Assembly (NCBI GenBank): GCA_040878005.1
Contig: JBBDMW010000032.1
Location: forward strand, 1 to 23,181
Source of the DNA: JBBDMW01 sp040878005
Lineage (GTDB): Bacteria; Chloroflexota; Dehalococcoidia; Lucifugimonadales; Lucifugimonadaceae
Direction of reading: 5' to 3'
DNA length: 23,181 bases
Position 1 is the stretch's first letter; each line of letters starts with the position of its first letter. Positions 1 through 7,076 of this stretch are shown piece after piece. The notes beneath the pieces are model-generated. The model was not told the DNA's origin. It saw only the letters and a program-made list of their open reading frames with translations, and ran no database searches. The translations under genes were made by a program, and so were the position numbers.

Positions 1-315
1 GGCCCTGGCCGGGACTCAACTAACCGGGTCTCCATGAAACCCGGGGCGGTTCACACTGCAGGGCGTCCGTGCACCGATCCGCCGCTTCACCAACCGACGC
101 AACAATCCACTCAAAGGAGTAGGTAAAACAATGCACCCAACACACCGCCCAAGGCCGCCAAACGGCCGCTAAAGCAGACGTCCATAGACAGTCATGATGG
201 CCAGCCGCGTCCATGGCGGCCCCATTTAGGCGGGAAGGCTCGCCAACCACAAGTCCAAACAGCATCCGACGCGAAGGCAAGTACAAACGAGGCTAACGGC
301 TGCTGCTGATAGGCA

Positions 316-498
316 CCCAGAAAAACAATCCCGGCCCGGCTCACTCTCTGACCTCACCAGGGACAGAAAGCGAAACAGGCGTCAAACCAATGACCAGCCG
401 GAGACCGGTCCCAGTCCGAAAAACAAGCGGCGGCTCACCCACATGTCCTTCATCAATGAAGGACAGGGTGAAAAAGGTGTCAAGCCAATGACCAGCCG
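316..498. repeat. Imperfect tandem repeat, two copies of about 85-89 bp
   Basis: Copy 1 spans 316-400 and copy 2 spans 410-498. Blocks appear in the same order in both: CCCAG (316, 410), AAAAACAA (321, 419), CGGCTCAC (337, 431), GGACAG (361, 461) and a 24-nt closing block (377-400 and 475-498) that matches at 22 of 24 positions. Offsets between matching blocks vary from 94 to 100 bp, so the copies have diverged by small insertions and deletions. The segment between the CGGCTCAC and GGACAG blocks differs most and in copy 2 forms a long hairpin. Each copy is followed at once by a short palindrome (397-407 and 494-505). Confidence 0.6.
436..470. repeat. Long near-perfect hairpin within the second repeat copy
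   Basis: TGTCCTTCAT at 444-453 is followed after two bases by its exact reverse complement at 456-465. The flanks extend the stem: CACCC at 436-440 pairs with GGGTG at 466-470, leaving only a 3-nt bulge. That makes 15 paired positions. There is no T-run after it on either strand, so it is not a classical intrinsic terminator. It could be an RNA structure or a protein-binding site. Confidence 0.6.
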
Positions 499-874
499 TG
501 CGGCTTCCCGTACACATACCAGCCGGCCAACCCGTACTCCCGCTCCACGGGATGAGGAGCCAGCCTAGCAGGCGGAAAACAATAGGCGCCTGTTTAGCCA
601 GGTGAGTGCCACATCACGAGAGTGAAGAACACGCACCCGGCTCCCAGACAAGTAAAACCTGCCGCGAAAATCAGCAGCAGCCGGCCCACGCCGGACGACT
701 ACGACGACCACGACGAAGGTCATCAATAGCCGGTTCACGCCAGACCACGAACCAAACCAGCAAAAGAAAAGAGAAATTGATGAAACGCCAGCAGGCGACG
801 ACCCCACGCGCCCAAAACCAAATAGCCCCGCAAGCCGCCAGCCTCGAAGCGTCGGCGAAATACGTAACGACCAA

Positions 875-938
875 AACCCCACCTCCCCGGGTCTCTCCGC
901 TTCGGTCGAGACAACATCGCGGTGAGACATATGGGGTT
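875..938. repeat. Nested inverted repeat near the end of the left intergenic region
   Basis: An inner hairpin has GTCTC at 891-895 pairing with GAGAC at 908-912, and CCG at 897-899 pairing with CGG at 903-905 around a short loop. An outer pair, AACCCC at 875-880 and GGGGTT at 933-938, can enclose it. The core resembles the small dispersed palindromes that some Chloroflexota and other environmental genomes scatter between genes, but I see only one copy here, so that identity is inference. It lies just downstream of the HAD-hydrolase stop and could serve as a transcript end for that gene. Confidence 0.35.
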
Positions 939-963
939 CCCGCCGCTCAGCTAGCAAAGAACC

Positions 964-1794
964 TCAGGCTGGCTGGCCCAGCGTTGGCGGGGTTGTCATC
1001 TCGTCTGTCCACGGCTGTTCGGTTCGACGGGAGCTTGCCCGGCGCCAGCGCTCTGCCTCGTGTGGCAGGTGGGTTATGTCCCGCAGTGTGATGTCCGGGG
1101 TGACCATTGGCTCGTTGAGGTCGTATCCGGTGATCCAGGCGGTGCGCATGCCGATGGCAGCGGCCCCCGAAACGTCGGTCAGCAGGTTGTCGCCCACATG
1201 CAGGGCGCTTGCGGGCTCTACGCCCAGCGCCTCAAGGGTAGGGTGGAAGATGTCAGGGCTGGGCTTGGCAGTGGCCATGTCGTTTGAGAACGAGAGAACC
1301 TTGAAGAAGAGTGTCAGGCCCACGTTGTCAAAGAAGCGCCTGTAGGCATCACCTGACGTGAAGCCTGTGTTGGAGATCAGGCCAAGTTGAAGGCCCATCT
1401 GCTGCAGCGCTTCGAGGGTCTCCGGCACCCCGGGCAGGAGATGCGGCGGACTGGTATCGAAGGCCCTGTCCACTGCCTCAGCGACTGTTGCAATGCCTCC
1501 AGGTCCGATGCGCTCCGGCAGTTCCGGGTCAACAAGAAGCAAAACCTGGGTGACCCTGTCATCGAAGTGCATGTCGACGCCGATCAGGTGGTCAGCAGCA
1601 ATCATCTGTGTGATCTGGGAAAAGGCCGCCTCCAAAGCGGTTTCAGGAACGAACTCACCCAGGCCGGCCAGTGCTTCCAGTGTGTTCTGCAACCGGATGG
1701 TGTTCCTCGTCGGCGAGTAGGCCGTCCCATCCGGTTGTGCGATCAACGTCTGCCAGAGGTCCAGCGTGACCGCTCGTTTACTATCAGGGTCCAT
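964..1794 (-). CDS. HAD-superfamily hydrolase with an altered first motif
   Basis: This 276-residue protein belongs to the haloacid dehalogenase superfamily, most like subfamily I cytosolic phosphatases. Motif I is LDLWQTL at residues 11-17, with Asp12 as the expected nucleophile. Motif II is the Ser of LISNTG, motif III is the Lys of ATAKPSPDIF, and motif IV is HVGDNLLTDV. The second Asp of the usual DxD, which acts as general acid/base in phosphatases, is replaced by Trp14. In haloacid dehalogenases this place is Tyr, so the substrate is open, although motif IV is phosphatase-like. The ATG has AGGAAAG just upstream. The gene lies 69 nt downstream of apt on the same strand and is probably cotranscribed with it. 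The last 40 residues are polar and poorly conserved-looking. Confidence 0.9.
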   Translation of the reverse strand: MDPDSKRAVTLDLWQTLIAQPDGTAYSPTRNTIRLQNTLEALAGLGEFVPETALEAAFSQITQMIAADHLIGVDMHFDDRVTQVLLLVDPELPERIGPGGIATVAEAVDRAFDTSPPHLLPGVPETLEALQQMGLQLGLISNTGFTSGDAYRRFFDNVGLTLFFKVLSFSNDMATAKPSPDIFHPTLEALGVEPASALHVGDNLLTDVSGAAAIGMRTAWITGYDLNEPMVTPDITLRDITHLPHEAERWRRASSRRTEQPWTDEMTTPPTLGQPA

Positions 1795-1863
1795 CTCTTT
1801 CCTGTCAGTGCCAGTTGTTTTCGTGGGGGCTGATTATCGCCGATTTTCATTGTGAGGCAAGGG

Positions 1864-2376
1864 TCAGTACGTCACCAGAGAGTAAACGTCCGTTCCTGCG
1901 AGATGTTCACGGCCGTTCAGGCCTGTCAGTTCCACAACAAACGCATAAGTATCCACTTCGGCGCCGAGCCAGTTGACGACCTGCCCGGCTGCAGCGGATG
2001 TGCCGCCGGTGGCGAGCAGGTCATCCACGATACCAACCTTCTGGCCGGGCTGGATGGCGTTCGAGCGGATCTCCAGTCTCGCAGTTCCGTACTCCAGCGA
2101 GTAGTCCGCCCCCACCGTTTCAGGCGGCAGCTTACCAGCCTTGCGGAGCGGAATGAGAGGCAACTCCAGCGCGACTGCGACGGGTGACGCGAACAGGAAC
2201 CCGCGTGCATCGATGGCGCAGATGGCGTCCACGTTTCGTGAGCGCAGGTGATCTGCCAGTGCGTCCACTGTGTAACGCAACGCCGGGGGGTGAGCCAGGA
2301 GCGGGGTCAGGTCCCGGAACATTATGCCGGGGCCGGGATAGTCGGACACATCTCTAATCCACTGCTTCAGGTCCAA
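1864..2376 (-). CDS. apt: Adenine phosphoribosyltransferase
   Basis: Apt is a cytosolic purine-salvage enzyme that makes AMP and pyrophosphate from adenine and PRPP. The 170-residue length is typical of the family. The PRPP-binding loop VGIVDDLLATGGT lies at residues 114-126, and the family signatures GIMFRDLTPLL (about 17-27) and DARGF (56-60) are present. The start is TTG rather than ATG: an AGAGG ribosome-binding site sits 8 nt upstream, and the nearby upstream ATG is out of frame. The HAD hydrolase follows it on the same strand. The long 5' intergenic region separates it from the divergent SDR operon. Confidence 0.97.
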   Translation of the reverse strand: MDLKQWIRDVSDYPGPGIMFRDLTPLLAHPPALRYTVDALADHLRSRNVDAICAIDARGFLFASPVAVALELPLIPLRKAGKLPPETVGADYSLEYGTARLEIRSNAIQPGQKVGIVDDLLATGGTSAAAGQVVNWLGAEVDTYAFVVELTGLNGREHLAGTDVYSLVTY

Positions 2377-2911
2377 GGCAAAGACCTCTCATTCTGATGG
2401 TTGCGACGTGGAGATACGAAGGCGGGTAATTCTAACTGTGTTTTAAGTTCGACTCTCATCAGCAGTGACCCGGCTTTGATTACCGGGGTTGATTGCCTAC
2501 GACTGCGCAATCCAGACAGAAGAACTTATGCCAGCGCGCCCTGGTCGTGAGGCTTAAAGCCGACCGCTGGCAAGGCGGCTTTAAGCAGTTAAAACCAGGC
2601 TCTCAATGCCACTGAGGGTATGTGCCAAAGCCAGCTTGTAGACCCGGCGCCGCACCCGAAGTGACCTGTGCTGCGGCTATGGATGTGAAGGTCAACGAAC
2701 AGGTGATTGTTAGAGACTTTTGTAATCGCCAACGGCGGCTCTGCCTTCTCAATCAGTAACAAACCGTTCCTGTACTGTCCCTGTCCTGTTTCTCAAAAAA
2801 TTGACGCCTCGCTTGCGCCCAAAGACTTGTCTTATATCGTTGAAACCAGGTCTACAACGGGGCATGCGATGTTCAGTGTGATTCTACGGGGGCAGGAAGC
2901 GGAGGCGTGTT
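2377..2911. other. Divergent intergenic region between apt and the SDR operon
   Basis: These 535 bp hold no convincing gene or tRNA. They must contain promoters for apt (leftward) and for the SDR operon (rightward), but I found no clean -35/-10 pair for either. A small hairpin (CCCGG 2469-2473 with CCGGG 2483-2487) and a stronger double inverted repeat (2531-2586, listed separately) are present. Open frames in this stretch have no family resemblance. Confidence 0.6.
2531..2586. promoter_or_regulatory. Interlocking inverted repeats, possible pseudoknot or RNA switch
   Basis: GCTTAAAGCCG at 2552-2562 has its exact 11-nt reverse complement at 2576-2586. CCAGCG at 2531-2536 has its exact reverse complement at 2565-2570. 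The two stems cross, so they either form a pseudoknot or exclude each other. CCAG 2531-2534 can also pair with CTGG 2541-2544. There is no T-run, so it is not a simple terminator. It lies about 325 bp upstream of the SDR start and 155 bp upstream of apt. Confidence 0.4.
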
Positions 2912-3937
2912 ATGACTCGAAAGCTACGAGATTCAGTGATGGTGATCACCGGGGCATCCAGCGGTATTGGCCGCGCCACCGCCCTCGCTGCTGCCCGTCG
3001 TGGATCGACGGTGGTACTTGCCGCACGGCGGGAACAGGCACTGCAGGAACTGGCCTCAGAATGCCAGGGTCTTGGCGGTCGCGCATTGGCTGTCCAGACG
3101 GACGTGCGAAATGAAGAGGCCGTGCGCAACCTGGCGAGGCGGGCAATAGAGAACTACGGGCGAATTGACGTCTGGGTCAACAATGCCGCTGTGACGCTCT
3201 TTGCCCGTTTTGAAGAAGCTCCGCCTGACATCTACCGCCAGGTGTTTGAAACCAACCTCTTCGGCCAGATCCACGGCGCCCGGGCTGTCCTGCCGTACTT
3301 CCGGGAACAGGGCAGCGGCGTCCTAATCAACCTGTCATCGGTAGTCGCCAAGGTTGGCCAGCCCTATGCGAGCGCCTATGTAACCACCAAGCATGCCATA
3401 CGCGGCTTCTCAGAGTGCCTCAGGCAGGAAGTCCTGGATGCTGATGACATTCATGTCTGCACGATACTCCCCGCAGCCATAGACACACCGCTGTACCAGC
3501 AGGCGGCCAACTACACCGGGCGAGCGCCCAAGCCCATGAACCCCGTGTACTCGGCGGAGAAGGTGGCAGAGGCGATCATCTCCTGCGCAGAGCATCCAAA
3601 GCGAGAAGTGGAGGTCGGCGGGAGCAGCCGGGCCATAGGGGCCATGCGCGCTGTTGCCCCAGGGATGTCCGAGAAGGCCGCTGCGAAGGCTGTCGAGAAG
3701 GACCACTTCACGGATACTGTCGTCCCACCCGGCCCCGGCAACGTACTGGAACCAGTGCCGGAGTGGGCGGAGGTCAGCGGCGGATGGCAGACCACAGGCG
3801 AAATGCCGACAGGCAAGATTGCCGCGGGCGCTGCCGGGGCCGCAGCTGTAAGCGGCATGGCAGTGGCCGGATGGCTGTGGATGCGCAACAGGGACGACGG
3901 TTGGAAGAAAACCATCCGCAAGGTCCAGCGCAAATGA
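2912..3937 (+). CDS. Short-chain dehydrogenase/reductase with C-terminal membrane anchor
   Basis: This is a classical SDR oxidoreductase of 341 residues, longer than the usual 250. The Rossmann nucleotide-binding motif TGASSGIG is at residues 13-20, NNA at 90-92, catalytic Asn115, Ser142/143, and Tyr156-x3-Lys160. It therefore has the full Asn-Ser-Tyr-Lys tetrad. The region after about 250 is a linker rich in Pro, Gly and Ala. A single hydrophobic segment (about 304-325) is followed by a basic tail, which suggests a C-terminal membrane anchor with the enzyme on the cytosolic side. A GGAGG ribosome-binding site precedes the ATG by 6 nt. It is the first gene of a plus-strand operon with an alpha/beta hydrolase and an unknown protein. 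The substrate is unknown, but the anchor suggests a lipophilic one. Confidence 0.93.
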   Translation: MTRKLRDSVMVITGASSGIGRATALAAARRGSTVVLAARREQALQELASECQGLGGRALAVQTDVRNEEAVRNLARRAIENYGRIDVWVNNAAVTLFARFEEAPPDIYRQVFETNLFGQIHGARAVLPYFREQGSGVLINLSSVVAKVGQPYASAYVTTKHAIRGFSECLRQEVLDADDIHVCTILPAAIDTPLYQQAANYTGRAPKPMNPVYSAEKVAEAIISCAEHPKREVEVGGSSRAIGAMRAVAPGMSEKAAAKAVEKDHFTDTVVPPGPGNVLEPVPEWAEVSGGWQTTGEMPTGKIAAGAAGAAAVSGMAVAGWLWMRNRDDGWKKTIRKVQRK

Positions 3938-3992
3938 GCGCGGCCGGCCGTGTAGCGATTGCTCACGCAAAGGGCGCTGTCACAAAGCCAGC

Positions 3993-4790
3993 ATGACGCA
4001 ACGGACAGGGAAGCTGGTGAGCCGCTGGACTCGTGTGAATGGCCAGCGCTGGCACGCCATGGCATCCGTACCGCCTGCCGAAAAGCCATCGCCAGTGGTT
4101 GTGATGGTTCACGGGATAGGCATCGCCAGCAGCTACTTCGTGCCGCTTGCCGAGCGTCTTGCTCCGCGGTACCGGGTGTATGCCATTGATCTGCCGGGCT
4201 TTGGTCAAACCGCCAAGCCGGGTAGGCCGCTCAATTTTGTTGAGCTATCCGATGCGCTTGACGACTGGATGAAAGCATCCAGCATTGAGAGCGCCGCGGT
4301 AATTGGAAATTCCGTGGGATGCCAGATTGCGGTGAACCTGGCCGTACGTCATCCGGGGCGGGTCCGGCGCATGGTGCTGGTGGGGCCGACGGTGGACCCG
4401 GAAGGAAGGACGATCCTGTCTCAACTCACGCGGTGGGGTGTTGATTTGCCAAGGGAAGATCCCGGGCAACTACCAATGACCCTCCGTGACTACTGGCGGG
4501 CCGGTCCCCGACGCATAGTGGCCACTTTCAAATTCTCCCTTGAGGACCGAATCGAGGAGAAACTGCCGAGAGTTTCGGCCCCGACGATGGTTGTGCGGGG
4601 CGCCCGGGACCCAATTGTCCCCCAGCAATGGGCCGAGGAGGCCGTGCGCCTTTTGCCGAACGGGCGCCTGATCGTCATACCGGGGGCGCCTCATGCGCTG
4701 AACTTTGCAGCCCCACTGGAGGTATCGCGCGTGATCAGGCCATTTCTCGATGAGCAGCCGGCAATGCTAAATGCAGGAGGAACCCAATAG
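3993..4790 (+). CDS. Alpha/beta-hydrolase fold enzyme
   Basis: This 265-residue protein has a complete alpha/beta-hydrolase layout. The oxyanion-hole HG is at 40-41, the nucleophile elbow GNSVG puts Ser at 107, the acid is probably Asp206 in GARDPIVP, and the catalytic His is 234 in GAPHALNF. A cap region occupies about 136-190. There is no signal peptide, so it is likely cytosolic. It begins 55 nt after the SDR and ends 2 nt before the following gene, whose AGGAGG ribosome-binding site lies inside this gene's 3' end. That is strong evidence of cotranscription. Hydrolases of this type act on esters, lactones or C-C bonds; the substrate cannot be told from sequence. Confidence 0.93.
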   Translation: MTQRTGKLVSRWTRVNGQRWHAMASVPPAEKPSPVVVMVHGIGIASSYFVPLAERLAPRYRVYAIDLPGFGQTAKPGRPLNFVELSDALDDWMKASSIESAAVIGNSVGCQIAVNLAVRHPGRVRRMVLVGPTVDPEGRTILSQLTRWGVDLPREDPGQLPMTLRDYWRAGPRRIVATFKFSLEDRIEEKLPRVSAPTMVVRGARDPIVPQQWAEEAVRLLPNGRLIVIPGAPHALNFAAPLEVSRVIRPFLDEQPAMLNAGGTQ

Positions 4791-4792
4791 TC

Positions 4793-6226
4793 ATGAAATC
4801 TCTTACCTTCTCAGCCATGCGGCGTGTCATGCCCAGGTTTGCAGCCAGTTTTGATTCGACATCAGGCATGGTCCGCGCCAATGGCAGGTACCTCCGCGGG
4901 AAAGACCTCCCGGGCGCTGGCATCCAACCGGATATGCCGATACTTGGAGCAGCGGTGAACGCCCTGCCCAAGGCAGTGCGGGAGCAGCTTTATATATGGA
5001 GCGGGTGGATGGAGGCGATCCCTCCGGAAAAGGCAGGCGATATCCGCGCTGAAGAGTTCTCCAAGTGGGTGGTCAGCGAGTACCCGGAGCGCGATTACCC
5101 GGCGGTGATGATCGGGTCTTCCAACGGGGCAATGACTCACCTCGCCTGCGCAATGGGCATTCCGTTCCTGCCACAGACCTTTCTCATTCCAGTTCGCCAG
5201 CCGCAGGTGCACCCGGATGAGCCGTGGCACGGCATGGAGGAGGCCAAAGAGCCGGCGCACGCGCTTCTCCAGGCGAATCCAGAGTTGGAACTGCACCACA
5301 TGCATGATGCCAACCAGGACCGCCTGATGATTGAGCGGATGACCTACTTCCGCACCAAGCGCCTGACCCTTGGCGAGACATACGAGCAGTTCCTCCTGGA
5401 CCACCTGCCTGAAGGCGGCACGATCTTCCTGGTTGAGTGCGAGCTAAAGTGGCCGACGACGCAGATTGCTGACCGCCACATCTTCCAGACAGGTGCGCTG
5501 GGAGGCGCTACGCCAGAAGAATTCCTGCACGGCGGTGAGCGGGTGGAGGAGTACCTGAAGCGGTACGGTTCGCACCGCAGGAAGTGGGTTGCGCCTGAGC
5601 CGGACGGCGACCGGCCTGAAGCGGAGTGGGGTTTTGCGCCGGAACTCCGGGAAGACCTTGAGAAGCTGGCACGCAGGCGAGGCTACCGTATCCGGAGGGT
5701 TGTGTTCGACCACCCCGAGAACGTTAGCCCGCTGGTCGCTGACCTTTACCGCTGGTGGTACCGGGAGCGCCAGCTGCCGCCCAACCGTCTCCTGGCCGAG
5801 TGTTTCGTCATCATGGACCCGTGGTGGGCGATGCGCACCGGCTCAGCACCGTACTGGATGGTCTTCAACAAGGAAGAGTCTGCGGAGAACCTGGAGAAGT
5901 ACCTGGACAGCGCCGAAGCGTACGACTACATACACATGATGCTGCTTTCGCACGGCGTGGAGTCAGTGGGCCTGGTCCCAATAGAACGGTGGAAGTCCAT
6001 CCTGGACCGTGGCCGCAAGGGCGGGGGCTTTATTGGCATGGAGGAAGAAAAGTACCCCCGGGACTTTGGTGTGTTTGCCCGGTACAACAGGGACCTGTCA
6101 AAAATACCGGCGCGCTACGCCATGCCCGGCCCGCTCCCGGAAAGCCAACTGGACAAGTTCCTGGAGCAGTCCGGGGACAAGTACGGGGTCCAGTGGATTG
6201 AACACCCGGTGGCAGCGACCGTTTAG
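4793..6226 (+). CDS. Conserved-looking protein of unknown family with a GxSxG elbow
   Basis: I do not recognise this 477-residue protein as a characterised family. Near residue 108 the segment PAVMIGSSNGAM has the GxSxG form of an alpha/beta-hydrolase nucleophile elbow (Gly108, Ser110, Gly112), after a beta-strand-like stretch and before a helix. The rest is rich in Trp, Tyr and charged residues, with no obvious membrane segment or signal peptide. Several His and Asp residues (for example HHMHDANQD at about 168-176) could complete a catalytic site. I have an impression of similar uncharacterised actinobacterial proteins, but cannot confirm it. AGGAGG lies 12 nt upstream of the ATG, inside the hydrolase gene, and the start is 2 nt after that gene's stop. 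It is the last gene of the SDR operon and ends 19 nt from the convergent pheA. Confidence 0.85.
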   Translation: MKSLTFSAMRRVMPRFAASFDSTSGMVRANGRYLRGKDLPGAGIQPDMPILGAAVNALPKAVREQLYIWSGWMEAIPPEKAGDIRAEEFSKWVVSEYPERDYPAVMIGSSNGAMTHLACAMGIPFLPQTFLIPVRQPQVHPDEPWHGMEEAKEPAHALLQANPELELHHMHDANQDRLMIERMTYFRTKRLTLGETYEQFLLDHLPEGGTIFLVECELKWPTTQIADRHIFQTGALGGATPEEFLHGGERVEEYLKRYGSHRRKWVAPEPDGDRPEAEWGFAPELREDLEKLARRRGYRIRRVVFDHPENVSPLVADLYRWWYRERQLPPNRLLAECFVIMDPWWAMRTGSAPYWMVFNKEESAENLEKYLDSAEAYDYIHMMLLSHGVESVGLVPIERWKSILDRGRKGGGFIGMEEEKYPRDFGVFARYNRDLSKIPARYAMPGPLPESQLDKFLEQSGDKYGVQWIEHPVAATV

Positions 6227-6245
6227 GCGCTGATGCCCGATACGA

Positions 6246-7070
6246 TCAAGCCCTGGGGTATGAGCCGAGCACCTTGAGCGTGGAGGCGTGCCTGCCGATC
6301 TCTTCCAGCGCCTCGCGTACCAGGGGGTCCTCACGATGGCCATCGAAGTCCAGCAGAAACATGTAGCTGCCGAGCTCTGAGCCTGTGGGGCGCGACTCAA
6401 TCTTGGTGAGGTTTATGCCGCGGTCTGCAAAAGGCCGCAGTGCCGCATAAACCAGGCCGGGCTGATCGCCGCGCACGAAGTCAAAGGCTATGGACGTCTT
6501 GTCGTGGCCGGTGCGCGGATGGTCTTCAGTGCCCAGTATCACGAATCTTGTGATGTTGTTGCTGCTGTCCTGGATGCCTTCGGCCAGTATCTCCAGGCCG
6601 TACATCTCGGCGGCACGCCGGGGTGCTATGGCCGCGGCTGAGTCGTCGCCCTGTTGCAGGTCCGCAACGGCTGCTGCTGTGCTGACGGTGGCGACCTGTT
6701 CGGCGTCTGGAAGTGTGGCGGCCAGGTAGCCCCGGCACTGGCCCAGCGCCTGGGGGTGAGAGAGTATCTTGCGCAGATCGCTGATGGAGACTCCGGGCCG
6801 GGCGATGAGGCAATGCTCAATGGGCAGGAGCAGTTCGCCGCGGATGCGTGCCCTGCCTGCAGATATAAGGAAGTCCACCATGTCTGTGACGGAGCCGTAC
6901 AGGCTGTTCTCAATGGGGACAACCGCCTCATCCACCTCGCCGGCCTCGAATGCTGCACCCACGTGGGGCAATGACGGGTACGGCACCCGGTCTGCATCCG
7001 GCGCATACCGGCGCGCTGCCTCATCGTTGTAAGTGCCGAGCGGACCCAGGAAGGCGACTCTGCGGCTCAT
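6246..7070 (-). CDS. pheA: Prephenate dehydratase with ACT domain
   Basis: The enzyme converts prephenate to phenylpyruvate in phenylalanine synthesis. It is monofunctional (274 residues, no chorismate mutase domain). The substrate-domain signature NNITRF is at 171-176, with the catalytic Thr-Arg-Phe at 174-176. VPIENSLYGSV at 51-61 and SHPQALGQC at 104-112 are family landmarks. The C-terminal ACT domain (about 192-270) carries GLVYAALRPF and ESRP (225-228), the phenylalanine-binding region for feedback inhibition. GAGGT lies 9 nt before the ATG. It starts 6 nt after the stop of the upstream RCK gene, so it is probably translated from the potassium-transport operon transcript, although the functions are unrelated. 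Confidence 0.96.
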   Translation of the reverse strand: MSRRVAFLGPLGTYNDEAARRYAPDADRVPYPSLPHVGAAFEAGEVDEAVVPIENSLYGSVTDMVDFLISAGRARIRGELLLPIEHCLIARPGVSISDLRKILSHPQALGQCRGYLAATLPDAEQVATVSTAAAVADLQQGDDSAAAIAPRRAAEMYGLEILAEGIQDSSNNITRFVILGTEDHPRTGHDKTSIAFDFVRGDQPGLVYAALRPFADRGINLTKIESRPTGSELGSYMFLLDFDGHREDPLVREALEEIGRHASTLKVLGSYPRA

Positions 7071-7076
7071 CGGCGG

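Larger units (their letters stand above)
1..960. other. T-poor intergenic region with repeats, no convincing gene
   Basis: No frame here gives a recognisable protein. On the + strand T makes up only about 11 % of positions 121-900 (my count: 84 of 780), while A and C are abundant; neighbouring genes do not show this skew. Because all stop codons begin with T, long open frames on the + strand are expected by chance, so the open frame at 606-1091 is not good evidence of coding. The region holds an imperfect tandem repeat (316-400 and 410-498) and inverted repeats at 24-44, 436-470, 538-552 and 891-912. It could be a structured non-coding RNA, a decayed element, or a repeat region of the host. 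Nothing decides between these by eye. Confidence 0.6.

Noticed and set aside
113..172. AAAGGAG followed by a 13-codon frame starting at 131, resembling a leader peptide
   Set aside because: The spacing is long, the ribosome binding site is partly paired in a small hairpin (109-120), and no gene follows that it could control.
565..957. A 130-codon minus-strand open frame with a run of valines
   Set aside because: The valine run comes from a GAC/ACC-type simple repeat near 700-715 read backwards; there is no plausible protein pattern or ribosome binding site.
1..960. CRISPR array or integron attC array in the left intergenic region
   Set aside because: There are only two diverged repeat copies, no constant spacers and no attC core sites, and no cas, integrase or cassette genes nearby.
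606..1091. A 161-codon plus-strand open frame
   Set aside because: The + strand is T-poor, so stop codons are rare by chance; the product has no family features and its end runs antisense through the HAD gene.
2377..2911. A 135-codon frame starting at 2707 and running into the SDR gene
   Set aside because: It is out of phase with the SDR, has no family features, and the SDR has a clear start and ribosome binding site at 2912.
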